The notes under the pieces: generated by a model | What the model was told of the DNA's origin: nothing | Database searches by the model: none | The model's input: the letters and a program-made list of their open reading frames with translations, nothing else | Made by a program: the position numbers and the translations under genes | Assembly (NCBI GenBank): GCA_014649575.1 | Contig: BMTH01000025.1 | Location: forward strand, 1 to 47,101 | Source: Streptomyces griseoincarnatus | Lineage (GTDB): Bacteria > Actinomycetota > Actinomycetes > Streptomycetales > Streptomycetaceae | Direction of reading: 5' to 3' | DNA length: 47,101 bases | Shown here: positions 7,402 to 15,607 of the stretch, one piece after another | Layout: each line of letters begins with the position of its first letter | How positions within the stretch are numbered: position 1 is the stretch's first letter

Positions 7402-8961
7402 CTACCTACGAATGCCGGTGGCGAACGGGAGAGTGTTCACGAACGCGCGGTGGTGCTCGCGGTCGCACCACTCCAGCTTCAGGTACGACTTGCCGGCCGA
7501 CGCCCGTATCGTCCGCTTGTCGCGGGCCAGGGCCTCGGGTGTGCGGGAGGAGACGGTGATGAAGCCGACCAGGTTGACGCCCGCGGCACCGCTGGCGAGG
7601 TCCTCGCCGCGCTGGTCGAGACGGCTGTGCGCGGCGATGTCGCGGGGGTCGACGGTGCGGTTCATCTTGGCGGCGCGGGACGCCTCCGCGGCGTCGTTGG
7701 TCTTCTCGGTCAGCATGCGCTCGATGGCGACCTCGGTGGGTTCGAGGTCCATCGTGACGGCGACGGTGCGGATCACGTCCGGGGTGTGGACGAGCAGCGG
7801 CGCGAGGAAGTTCACGCCGACCGGGGTCATCGGCCACTCCTTCACCCAGGCCGTGGCGTGGCACCAGGGGGCGCGGGTGGCGGACTCGCGGGTCTTGGCC
7901 TGCAGGTACGTGGGCTCCGTGGCGTCCAGCTCGGCCGGCCAGGCGTTGCGCTGGGACATCGCCTGGAGGTGGTCGATCGGGTGGTCCGGGTCGTACATGG
8001 AGTGGATCAGCGAGGACAGCCTGCTCTGGCCGAGCGGCTGGCGTACGCGGATGTCGGCCTCCTGGAGCCGGGAGCAGATGTCGGTCAGCTCACGGGCCAT
8101 GACGACGGCGAGGCCCGCGTCCCGGTCGACGCGGCCGCCGCCCTGGCTGCGCATGGCGCGGGCCATCGTGACGGCCTCGGCGGCCAGCTCGCGGTTGTAG
8201 TGCATGCAGGCGACCAGGTATGCGCGGTGCTGCTCGCTGCTGGTCGACACCATCGACTGGAGCTGGTCGTACGACTGCTGGAGCCAGACGGGCGCCTTGT
8301 CGTCGCCCCGGACGGTGACGTCCTTGGCGTGCGCGTCCGGGTCGGCGGGCAGGGTGCGGGCGAGCATCTGGATGCGGGTGACGAAGCCGTCGCCGTTGGC
8401 CACGTGCTTGAGCAGCGTGCCGAAGCGGTCGACGAGGGCCTCCTGGTCCTCGGAGTCGCGCAGGCCGACGCCGGGGCCCTCGATCTCGATGGCGGCGGTG
8501 ACGGTCTTGCGGTCCGCGTGCAGCAGCACGGCGATCTCGTCCGGGCCGAACGGCGCGGACAGCCAGGTGATGCGGCCGATGCCGGGCGGCGGCCCGACCT
8601 CCACCTCGCGGCCGTCGAGCCGGGTGCCGGCCTCGATGACGCCGGAACGGTAGGTGGCGCCGCGGCGCACGGTGCGCTTGTAACTGCGGTTGATCTCGAA
8701 CCACTTGTAGAACGTGCGGTGCTTGTACGGCACGTACACGGCGGCCAGGGCGAGCATCGGCAGGCCCACCAGCAGCACGATCCGCACGGACAGGACGGGG
8801 ACGAGGAGCCCGCACATCATGCCGAGGAACGCGCCGATGACGATGAGCGCGATCTCACCGGTCTCGCGATTGCGGCCGACGATCGCGTTCGGCCGGGCGC
8901 GGCCGATCAGATACGTACGGCGGGGCGTGACCGTGGGGGACAGATGGGACTCGGTCGTCAA
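7402..8961 (-). CDS. SCO6880-family protein: VirB3/PrgI-like membrane part plus VirB4 N-terminal-like domain
   Basis: A 519-residue protein with two adjacent transmembrane helices (about 38-60 and 62-80) and a long soluble region with no P-loop. The arrangement resembles PrgI/VirB3 fused to the N-terminal half of VirB4, and I recognise it as the group annotated SCO6880 family in actinobacteria. The next gene supplies the ATPase motor, so VirB4 appears split between two ORFs. The start overlaps the VirB6-like stop by ATGA. It probably sits on the inner membrane as the base of the apparatus. The family call is by recognition; the role is inferred. Confidence 0.8.
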   Translation of the reverse strand: MTTESHLSPTVTPRRTYLIGRARPNAIVGRNRETGEIALIVIGAFLGMMCGLLVPVLSVRIVLLVGLPMLALAAVYVPYKHRTFYKWFEINRSYKRTVRRGATYRSGVIEAGTRLDGREVEVGPPPGIGRITWLSAPFGPDEIAVLLHADRKTVTAAIEIEGPGVGLRDSEDQEALVDRFGTLLKHVANGDGFVTRIQMLARTLPADPDAHAKDVTVRGDDKAPVWLQQSYDQLQSMVSTSSEQHRAYLVACMHYNRELAAEAVTMARAMRSQGGGRVDRDAGLAVVMARELTDICSRLQEADIRVRQPLGQSRLSSLIHSMYDPDHPIDHLQAMSQRNAWPAELDATEPTYLQAKTRESATRAPWCHATAWVKEWPMTPVGVNFLAPLLVHTPDVIRTVAVTMDLEPTEVAIERMLTEKTNDAAEASRAAKMNRTVDPRDIAAHSRLDQRGEDLASGAAGVNLVGFITVSSRTPEALARDKRTIRASAGKSYLKLEWCDREHHRAFVNTLPFATGIRR

Positions 8962-10274
8962 CGCCCTTCACCTCCCGTGCGGTTGTTGCTGCTGTTGCGG
9001 GTGCCGGCGTGCGGGGTGTTCACCGGGCTGCCCGTCCGGGGCGGGGGCGCGGCGGCGGATCCCCCGCCGGAGGGGCGGGAGCTGTGCGCGGCGACTCCCC
9101 CGGACGCGGGGTTGGAGGGGCGGGGCGCGGAGGACTGGCCGCCGCCGTGGTTGTCGGCGCGGGTGCTGTGGGTCTTGATGCCCTGCGCGACGAGGGTGGC
9201 CGGGGAGCTGATGACGGCGGCCGCCTTGCCTTCGGCGCCCTGCATGATGCGGTTGCTGCGGGAGCCGGCGATCTCGTCGCCGAAGCCGGGGACGAAGCGG
9301 TAGATCATCGCCGAGGCGAAGATGGCGAGCAGGATGATCGCCAGTCCGGAGACGACGGCGGAGAAGGCGTCAGGGCCGTCGTCGGCGGAGAGCGCGCCGG
9401 CCAGGCCGAGCACGATGACGATGACCGGCTTCACCATGATCACGGCGATCATGATGCCCGCCCAGCGGCGGACGTGGCCCCACAGGTTCTTGTCGACCAG
9501 GCCGGCGTAGACGACGGTGCCGAGGAGGGCGCCGACGTAGAGCAGGGCGGCGCGGATGACCAGCTCCAGCCAGAGGACGCCTGCGGCGAGGATGGAGACC
9601 AGGGAGACGACGATCAGCATGATCGGGCCGCCGCCGATGTCGTCGCCCTTCTCCAGGGCGCCGGAGAACGTCCCGAAGAACGTGTCCGTCTGGTCGCCGG
9701 TCGCCTTCGCCAGCACGTCGGTGACGCCGTCGGTCGCGGAGACGACGGTGTAGAGGATCAGCGGGGTGAAGGCGGAGGCGAGGACGGTCAGCCAGAGGAA
9801 GCCGATCGCCTCGGACAGGGCGGTGGTCAGCGGCACGCCGCGGACTGCCCGCTTGGCGACCGCCAGCAGCCAGAGGAGCAGGGTGAGGATCGTCGACGCG
9901 GCGAAGACGACGGCGTACTGCTGGAGGAAGGTGTCGTTGGTGAAGTCCACCTTCGCGGTGTCCTCGACGGCGGCGCTGAGCTGCTTGACCGTCCAGGACG
10001 CGGCGTCGGCGCAGCCGCGGGCGAGGGAGGCGAGGGGGTCGAGGGCGGAGGTGGGGTCGCTGAACGTGCTCGGCCCACCTCCTCCGGAGGAGCCGCCCTC
10101 ACCGCGCTCGCAGTAGTCCTTGGCGGGGCCGACGATCAGGTCGCAGTTGTCGTCCGACGGGGTCGGCGAAGGTGTGGGCGCCGCCGTGGCGCGGGTGGCC
10201 GTGATGAGCAGCGCGGCCTGCACGGCTGTGACGGCCGTGGCCAGCTTGAGTACGCGGCGCGGGCTACCGGGCAT
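8958..10274 (-). CDS. VirB6/TrbL-like polytopic membrane protein
   Basis: A 438-residue protein. It has an N-terminal signal or helix (about 8-32, ending TRATAAP), a short extracytoplasmic Cys-containing segment (DNCDLIVG, DYCERG, ARGCAD), then six to seven hydrophobic helices between about 120 and 330. A Gly/Ser/Pro-rich tail rich in Asn closes it. The topology and position between VirB8-like and VirB4-like genes fit the channel subunit VirB6/TrbL. It overlaps both neighbours by a few bases, so it is tightly coupled. Primary-sequence evidence for VirB6 is weak and the call leans on context. Confidence 0.75.
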   Translation of the reverse strand: MPGSPRRVLKLATAVTAVQAALLITATRATAAPTPSPTPSDDNCDLIVGPAKDYCERGEGGSSGGGGPSTFSDPTSALDPLASLARGCADAASWTVKQLSAAVEDTAKVDFTNDTFLQQYAVVFAASTILTLLLWLLAVAKRAVRGVPLTTALSEAIGFLWLTVLASAFTPLILYTVVSATDGVTDVLAKATGDQTDTFFGTFSGALEKGDDIGGGPIMLIVVSLVSILAAGVLWLELVIRAALLYVGALLGTVVYAGLVDKNLWGHVRRWAGIMIAVIMVKPVIVIVLGLAGALSADDGPDAFSAVVSGLAIILLAIFASAMIYRFVPGFGDEIAGSRSNRIMQGAEGKAAAVISSPATLVAQGIKTHSTRADNHGGGQSSAPRPSNPASGGVAAHSSRPSGGGSAAAPPPRTGSPVNTPHAGTRNSSNNRTGGEGR

Positions 10275-11064
10275 AGGTGAAGCCTCCGTACTCCTGGACG
10301 GCCTTGGCCATCTCCTCGGCGGTGGACGCCTTGTCGTCCCCGGGGACGGGGGCGGGGCCGTCCTTCTGCGCGAAACTGTCGACCTTCCAGTCGCCGTCGG
10401 CCCAGCGCAGCTGCAGCGTCATGGTGAACCAGTCGCTGGTGACCGGGCTGGTCGTCTTCTCCCCTGCCGTGCCGAACACGCCGGAGCACCAGACGTCGAC
10501 GCTGGCCTCCGCGTCCGAGTAGCCGGTGACCTTGGTGCCGATCGGCATGGTGCGGGACACGTACGTCTCGCCCGGAGCGGCGTTGCCGTTCTCGTCCAGG
10601 CCGATGGTGCTCAGGAACTCCTTGGTGTAGGCCTTGTCGAACCGGTCCGCGAGGGATGTCTGCTTGTCGGCCACGAAGACCTGGCGGACGATCTCGGCGC
10701 GCCGGTCCGGCTTGAGGATGTCGGCGGAGACGAGCGCCACCGCGTAATTCGCCGCCGCGCTCTCCGCCCCCTGCCTGTCGTGGGCGAAGCCCGCCGGGAT
10801 ACCGGCCGCACCCGCCGGGACGGGCTTCTCGCCCGTCGGGGCCGTCGCCGCCGCCTTCGGCGAATTCCCGCCCTCCTCCGCGTCGGAGTCCCCGCCTCCA
10901 CGGTTCGCGAAGGCGATGGCCGCGATGAGGAGGACCACCACGCCGACGACCGTGACCAGGCTGCGCGACGACGACCGGCCGTTTCTGCGCGCGCCGCCGT
11001 ACGGGTCGCCGCTCGCCTCGGGCAGGCGGGTGCGGGTCCGGCCCGTGTCGTCTCCGAGACTCAT
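10264..11064 (-). CDS. VirB8/TcpC-like bitopic protein
   Basis: A 266-residue protein with a basic cytoplasmic N-terminus (about 1-35), one transmembrane helix (SLVTVVGVVVLLIAAIAF, about 35-53), a low-complexity linker, and an extracytoplasmic domain (about 90-266). That domain has alternating helix and strand ending VDVWCSGVFG...LQLRWADGDWKVDSF. An NTF2-like fold with one N-terminal helix is the hallmark of VirB8 and its Gram-positive counterpart TcpC. The final WKV-type strand supports this. The start is coupled by ATGA to a 37-residue mini-ORF upstream. Confidence 0.75.
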   Translation of the reverse strand: MSLGDDTGRTRTRLPEASGDPYGGARRNGRSSSRSLVTVVGVVVLLIAAIAFANRGGGDSDAEEGGNSPKAAATAPTGEKPVPAGAAGIPAGFAHDRQGAESAAANYAVALVSADILKPDRRAEIVRQVFVADKQTSLADRFDKAYTKEFLSTIGLDENGNAAPGETYVSRTMPIGTKVTGYSDAEASVDVWCSGVFGTAGEKTTSPVTSDWFTMTLQLRWADGDWKVDSFAQKDGPAPVPGDDKASTAEEMAKAVQEYGGFTYAR

Positions 11065-11174
11065 GCCGCGTACGTCCCCTCAGCGTCGTGCGGGAACACC
11101 TCGTACTCCGTGTACTCCACGTACGACGGTAGCCGTACCGGCCGCCGCTCGGGCGTGGTGTGGTGACTGGACAT
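11061..11174 (-). CDS. 37-residue mini-ORF in the T4SS-like operon
   Basis: ATG at 11172-11174 opens a 37-codon frame that starts MSSHHTTPERRP, has the aromatic/acidic stretch YVEYTEYEVFPHD, and ends with a TGA overlapping the next start as ATGA. Third positions are mostly G or C, like the neighbours. The coupling to the VirB8-like gene and the codon pattern argue that it is real. The nearest purine-rich match (GAGG) is about 13 nt upstream, so its ribosome site is weak. No function is recognised; a small assembly or leader peptide is possible. Confidence 0.6.
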   Translation of the reverse strand: MSSHHTTPERRPVRLPSYVEYTEYEVFPHDAEGTYAA

Positions 11175-11261
11175 CAGGGAAACGCAACCTCAGCCGGTGG
11201 GCACGACGGGCGGGTGGGATGGAGGGGCCGGGCGTGCCCGGTCGGGACCGATGGTGCGGGA

Positions 11262-11579
11262 TCAGACGGCCATGCCGTACACGATGGTGAACAGGGTGCC
11301 GAGCGATCCGATGATGAAGACGCCCGTGAGCCCCGCGATGATGAGGCCCTTGCCCTGTTCGGCGCTGAAGGTGTCCCTCAACGCGGTGGCGCCGATGCGC
11401 TGTTTGGCCGCCCCCCAGATGGCGATGCCGAGGCAGATGAGGATGGCGACGGCCATGACCACTTCGATCATCACCTTGGCCTCGTTGCCCAGGCTGCCGA
11501 AGGGGCCCCAGTCCGGAGCGATCCCGCCGATGATGGTGTTGATGTCTCCCTCGTCGGCCGCAAAGAGCATGTAAGTCAC
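11262..11579 (-). CDS. VirB2-like small membrane protein (pilin-like)
   Basis: A 105-residue protein with two hydrophobic helices (about 35-58 and 75-103) separated by a short basic loop AKQRIGATALRD. Two closely spaced helices in a short protein at the head of a VirB-like gene set resemble VirB2/TrbC pilins. The start may be GTG 11579 or the in-frame ATG at 11570; AGGGG lies 2-3 nt or about 11 nt upstream respectively, neither ideal. It is the first gene of the minus-strand T4SS-like operon. Homology to true pilins cannot be shown from sequence alone. Confidence 0.7.
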   Translation of the reverse strand: MTYMLFAADEGDINTIIGGIAPDWGPFGSLGNEAKVMIEVVMAVAILICLGIAIWGAAKQRIGATALRDTFSAEQGKGLIIAGLTGVFIIGSLGTLFTIVYGMAV

Positions 11580-11927
11580 CGCCCCTGTATGGGTAGTTCC
11601 GCATCCTCTGCGGGGGTGCAGAGGTCAGGCCTCATTGTCGCCGACGATGACGCCGTCGTATGTCGACTTGGCGTCATCAGTTGGCAGGTTTCGTGGGAAT
11701 AGCTTGCCACCGGCGCGCGCCGGGCTCCGGGAGGGGCGCGCTCCGAAGGGTGAAGAGTCGTATCGTCACTCTGTGTATCACGCTGTGTGACGCCGGGCAA
11801 TGAAGCAGGGCTCGCTCCCGGTGGCGCGGACCGTGCATGTCGTCGTATCTGATCACTTCCGTTGGGCCGTCGCGCCTCTACACTGTCGGGCGGCGGCGGA
11901 CTGCCGGACGGTGAGGGGTGGTTGACG
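11580..11927. promoter_or_regulatory. Divergent control region of the T4SS-like locus with a 33-bp imperfect palindrome
   Basis: This 348-bp gap separates the minus-strand VirB2-like gene from the plus-strand peptidoglycan hydrolase. GATGACGCC (11646-11654) and GGCGTCATC (11670-11678) form a perfect 9-bp inverted repeat. Inside it, GTCG and CGAC form a second inverted pair, giving dyad symmetry over 11646-11678. Two copies of a CTGTGTNNNAC-like word occur near 11770-11790. No ORF with good codon statistics is present. The palindrome is a candidate operator; the regulator is unknown. Confidence 0.5.
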
Positions 11928-12932
11928 GTGCGTAAGGTGTGGGTCGGTGCGACTGTTGCCGTCGGATCCGCGCTCGCGGTCGTGATGCTGCTCCTCGTCG
12001 GGGTGTACGTCGTCGCCGGGAACCTGGTGAACGGGGTGGGCGGCGGCGCCGCGAAGACCTTGGCCAAGGGCAGTGTGCCGGCGGCCTATCAGCAGCTCGT
12101 CTCCCGCTGGGGCAATCTCTGTCCCGCCATCAACCCCGCGCTGCTCGCAGCGCAGCTCTACCAGGAGAGCGGGTTCAACCCGCGGGCGCAGAGCCATGCC
12201 GCCGCGCAGGGCATCGCGCAGTTCATCCCCGGCACCTGGGCCGCTCACGGGATCGACGGGGACGGGGACGGGGACCGTGACGTGTGGGACCCGGCGGACG
12301 CGATCCCGTCCGCGGCGACCTACGACTGCACGCTCGCGTCCTATGTGAAGGACGTCGGCGGGGATCTGACCGAAAACATGCTCGCCTCGTACAACGCGGG
12401 GGCGTACGCGGTCATCAAGTACGGGGGCGTGCCGCCGTACAAGGAGACGCAGAACTACGTGAAGCGCATCCGCGCGCTGGAGGAGAGCTTCGCGGCGCCC
12501 GTGGGGCGGGTGGATCCCTCGCGGCAGGCCGCCGGGGCGATCGCCTTCGCGCAGAAGAAGCTCGGCACTCCCTATCTCTGGGGCGGCAACGGCACCGCTG
12601 ACCAGGGCGGACGCTTCGACTGCTCGGGTCTGACGAAGGCCGCGTACGAGAGTGTGGGGATCACGCTGCCGCGGGTGGCGAACGACCAGTACAACGCGGG
12701 TCCGCATCCGGACCGGGACGAGCTGCTGCCGGGTGATCTGGTGTTCTTCTCGGACGACCTGACCGATTCGCGGGCCATCCGGCATGTGGGCATTTATGTC
12801 GGCGGCGGGTACATGATCGACGCGCCGCGCACGGGTGCCGTGATCCGATTCGACCCGATCGACACTCCTGACTACTTTGGTGCCACCCGGGTCACGGAAG
12901 ATGGCGCGAAAGCGCTCCCCACGACGGTGTGA
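11928..12932 (+). CDS. Two-domain peptidoglycan hydrolase: lytic transglycosylase plus NlpC/P60
   Basis: A 334-residue envelope protein from GTG 11928, with GAGGGGTGG about 6 nt upstream. One N-terminal transmembrane helix (about 7-30) anchors it outside the cell. The SLT-like domain (about 50-185) has the catalytic Glu80 in YQESGFNPRAQS and GIAQFIPGTW. The NlpC/P60 domain (about 200-330) has Cys232 in FDCSGL and His286 in RHVGIYVG. The pairing matches VirB1/TcpG-type hydrolases that open the wall for conjugation machines. Its divergent position next to the T4SS-like operon supports that role. Confidence 0.9.
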   Translation: MRKVWVGATVAVGSALAVVMLLLVGVYVVAGNLVNGVGGGAAKTLAKGSVPAAYQQLVSRWGNLCPAINPALLAAQLYQESGFNPRAQSHAAAQGIAQFIPGTWAAHGIDGDGDGDRDVWDPADAIPSAATYDCTLASYVKDVGGDLTENMLASYNAGAYAVIKYGGVPPYKETQNYVKRIRALEESFAAPVGRVDPSRQAAGAIAFAQKKLGTPYLWGGNGTADQGGRFDCSGLTKAAYESVGITLPRVANDQYNAGPHPDRDELLPGDLVFFSDDLTDSRAIRHVGIYVGGGYMIDAPRTGAVIRFDPIDTPDYFGATRVTEDGAKALPTTV

Positions 12933-13011
12933 GCGGAGCGACAAACGCCCCCCTGAGCTGCGACGACGCATCTCTCTTCGATAACGTCTGCGTGATCTTT
13001 CGGTGGAGTGT

Positions 13012-13038
13012 GGAACGTATCAGCGGGGACCGTGCGTT
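13012..13038 (+). promoter_or_regulatory. Possible ECF-type promoter upstream of the PAP2 gene
   Basis: GGAAC at 13012-13016 is followed after exactly 18 nt by CGTT (13035-13038), a spacing like that of several Streptomyces ECF sigma promoters (GGAAC or GGGAAT, about 18 nt, GTT). It lies about 105 bp before the PAP2 start. The rest of the gap 12933-13142 shows no ORF. The match is short and may be chance. Confidence 0.3.
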
Positions 13039-13142
13039 CCTGTTCTCGTAGCCGAGCGGACGAGCGGATCTACAGACCACGGGGGTGGCAGACACGGCGC
13101 GCGTCCGCGCGCCGGACGACATGACGAAGGGGCCGCAGCACC

Positions 13143-13850
13143 ATGGCTGGACTCGCCGATTCCGGGTCGAACCCCGACGTCGACCTGCTCTACGACATCA
13201 ACGGCCTCGCGAAGGCCGCCCCGCCGTGGTTCGACCACGTCATGGAGTTCGTCGGTGAGTACGGGGTGCTCTTCGGCCTTCTCGCGATGGTGCTGTGGTG
13301 CTGGTGGGGTGTGCGCAGGCGCGGCGGTCCTGACGCCGCGTCATCGGTGGCGGCCCTGGTGTGGGCCCCGCTTGCGGCGGGCGTCGCCGTCCTGGTGAAC
13401 GTGCCGATCCGTGGATTCGTCGAGCGGCCACGGCCGTTCAACGACCACGAGGGGCTCGAGGTGCTCGTCGACGGCAAGGACGACTTCTCCTTCGTGAGCG
13501 ACCACGCGACGCTCTGCATGGCGCTGGCGGTGGGGCTGTTCCTGGCCAACCGGCGTTTCGGCCTGGTCGCCCTGGTGCTGGGTCTGCTCGGCGGGTTCAT
13601 CCGCGTGTACATGGGCGTGCACTACCCGACGGACGTGGTGGGCGGACTGGCGCTGGGCACCGCGGTCGCGCTGTTGCTGGCGCCGCTCGCGATGGCGCTG
13701 CTGACGCCGCTGATGCGGGCGGTGGAGCGGTCGCCGAAGGCCGGCTGGCTGGTCGCCGCCCGGCCGCAGGGCCAGCGGCGGAAGGTGGCCGAGCGCAGCC
13801 GGGGCAGGGCCGCGGGCAGCGGCCCCGAGGAGCGGGATCTGGCGGCCTGA
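13143..13850 (+). CDS. PAP2-family membrane phosphatase
   Basis: A 235-residue polytopic membrane protein whose active site faces outward in this family. The three PAP2 motifs are VPIRGFVERPRPF (K/R-x6-RP), SFVSDHATL (variant of PSGH, with the catalytic His), and RVYMGVHYPTDVVGG (SR-x5-H-x3-D type). About five helices are visible. A likely role is dephosphorylation of undecaprenyl pyrophosphate or a lipid phosphate. A basic low-complexity tail (about 205-235) is cytoplasmic. AAGGGG lies about 10 nt before the ATG. Confidence 0.9.
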   Translation: MAGLADSGSNPDVDLLYDINGLAKAAPPWFDHVMEFVGEYGVLFGLLAMVLWCWWGVRRRGGPDAASSVAALVWAPLAAGVAVLVNVPIRGFVERPRPFNDHEGLEVLVDGKDDFSFVSDHATLCMALAVGLFLANRRFGLVALVLGLLGGFIRVYMGVHYPTDVVGGLALGTAVALLLAPLAMALLTPLMRAVERSPKAGWLVAARPQGQRRKVAERSRGRAAGSGPEERDLAA

Positions 13851-13862
13851 CGACGTCGTACG

Positions 13863-13910
13863 AGGGCCCGTGACCTTCGTCCCCCTGAGGGGCGTGCGGT
13901 CACGGGCCCT
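13863..13910. terminator. Bidirectional terminator between PAP2 and FAD oxidase genes
   Basis: AGGGCCCGTGACC (13863-13875) pairs perfectly with GGTCACGGGCCCT (13898-13910). The loop contains a second small stem, CCCC with GGGG. The two flanking genes converge on it. Confidence 0.85.
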
Positions 13911-13927
13911 TCGTGTGGCCGGCGCCC

Positions 13928-15462
13928 TCAGAGGGCCTGCGGGTAGGTGAAGACGCGGTCCGGGTCGTAGCGCCGCTTCAGGCGGGACAGGCGCGGGGCG
14001 GCGTCGCCGTAGTAGGCGCGGCGCCAGTCGGTGAGGCCGGGGTCGGTGTAGTTCTGGTAGGCGGCGCCGGACGCGTGCGGACGCAGCGCCTGGTGAGTGG
14101 CCGTCAGCCATTGCCGGACCGCCGTGCCGTCGGAGCGGTCGGGGTGCCAGGACGCGAGGTACTGGGCGAGCACGCGGGAGCGGCGGTGCACGAACGCCGT
14201 CGCGGTGGGCGCGACCCGGTTGACGGCGCCGCCGAGGGCGGTGAGCGCGATGCTCGCCGAGCCGCCGCGGGCCGCCCGTGTCCGGTCCAGCAGGATGCCG
14301 ATCCCCGCGTCGTCGAGGGGTCGGTCGTAGAAGTCGGAGCGGGCCGCGTACGTCTCGCGGGACAGGGCGCCCTCGGGGCTGCGGCCGGGCGTCCCGCCGG
14401 GCAGACCGCACCGGTCGTCGGCGAACGAGGTGCAGCCGGCGTACAGCTCCATCGACTCCTGGTACGAGCGGCGGCGCAGCAGGACGCTGCTCGCGGAGGC
14501 GCCGACGCGGTCGGCCAGCCGGTCGACGGCGTTCTGCAGCTCGCCGTAGGTGCCGAGGGAGAAGACGGTGACGGAGACGGAGGGGCCGGCCCCGGTGTTC
14601 TCCAGGTGGAGCGCGGACCAGATCTCGTCGGGCTGGCCGGGACCCCACTCCTGCCAGGCCGCGACCACGGCGGCCGCCCGTTCCCACGGCCAGGTGAGGT
14701 GGCCGGTGACGCTCCGGGGGGCGGGGTGGGTACGGAAGCGGAACTCGGTGACGACGCCGAACTGGGCGTTCCCCGCGCCGCGCAGTGCCCAGAACAGGTC
14801 CGGGTGCTCGGAGCCGGAGGCGGTGAGCTCGCTGCCGTCGGCGGTGACCAGGGTGACCTCGGTGAGGCTGTCGCAGGTCAGGCCGTAGGCGCGGGAGGTG
14901 ACGCCGTGGCCGCCGCCGAGGGTGAGGCCGGAGATGCCGACGGTGGGGCAGGAGCCGCCGGGGACGGTGAGCCCGCGGGCGGCGAGGGTGCGGTAGACGT
15001 CGATCAGCCTGGCGCCGGCGCCGACGACGGCCGTGTCGCCCTCGACGCGTATGCCCGCCATGCCGGACACGTCGACGATCAGGCGGCCGTCGCCGGAGGA
15101 CCAGCCCGCGTACGAGTGGCCGCCGCCCCGCACGGCGAGCGGGACGGCATGCTCGCGGGCGTGGGTGAGGGCGGTGCGGATGTCGTCGGTGTGCCGGACG
15201 TAGGCGACGGCGGCGGGTCTGAGGGTGTCGAAGCGCGTGTTGTAGAGGCGGTGCGCGGTGGACCAGTCGGCGTCGCCGGGGCGCACCAGGCGGCCGTCGA
15301 GGTGCCCGGCCAGGGTGGTCCAGTCGGCGGGCGTCGCGGGATGCGGGAGGGCGTGGGGGAGGACGGGGCGCGCGAGGTGGGCGGCGCGGGCCGGGGCTCG
15401 GAGGGCGTGCACGCGGAGGCGGTGAGCGCGGCGGCGCCGGCGACGAAGGTGCGGCGGTTCAC
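13928..15462 (-). pseudogene. Tat-exported BBE-type FAD oxidase, apparently frameshifted
   Basis: The N-terminus opens at GTG 15462 in one frame as MNRRTFVAGAAALTASACTP, a twin-arginine signal with a lipobox-like ASAC. The body continues in the frame one base back, from about ATPADWTTLAGHLDG to the stop at 13928. The body has the FAD-binding RGGGHSYAGWS (His attachment), GGSCPTVGISGLTLGGGHG (Cys of bicovalent BBE enzymes) and the C-terminal BBE motif YQNYTDPGL. The two frames meet near 15335-15365, where there is a run of five C on the coding strand. A one-base deletion, a sequencing error or programmed slippage would all explain it. The substrate is unknown. Confidence 0.8.
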
Positions 15463-15607
15463 GGGCGGCCTTCCGTACGTCGGGTGGGGGACGGCCTGTC
15501 ACGGCACCCGGGGCGGCGGTCCCTGGGTGGGAGCTTCGCAGGGGGACGCGGGGCGGTCCGTCGGGGACCCGGTGCCGGCCCATTCTCGGCACCCTGCCGG
15601 GGTCGCG

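Noticed and set aside
4476..12932. A complete integrative conjugative element
   Set aside because: No relaxase, integrase, excisionase, tRNA or att repeats are visible, and composition matches the core genome.
13341..14687. Minus-strand frame of 448 codons spanning PAP2 and the oxidase
   Set aside because: It crosses a terminator and two well-supported genes; Arg/Pro-rich shadow.
15463..15607. Minus-strand start of the oxidase frame at 15592
   Set aside because: The extra residues are Arg/Pro-rich and are the out-of-frame reading of the Tat signal, so they are not a genuine N-terminus.
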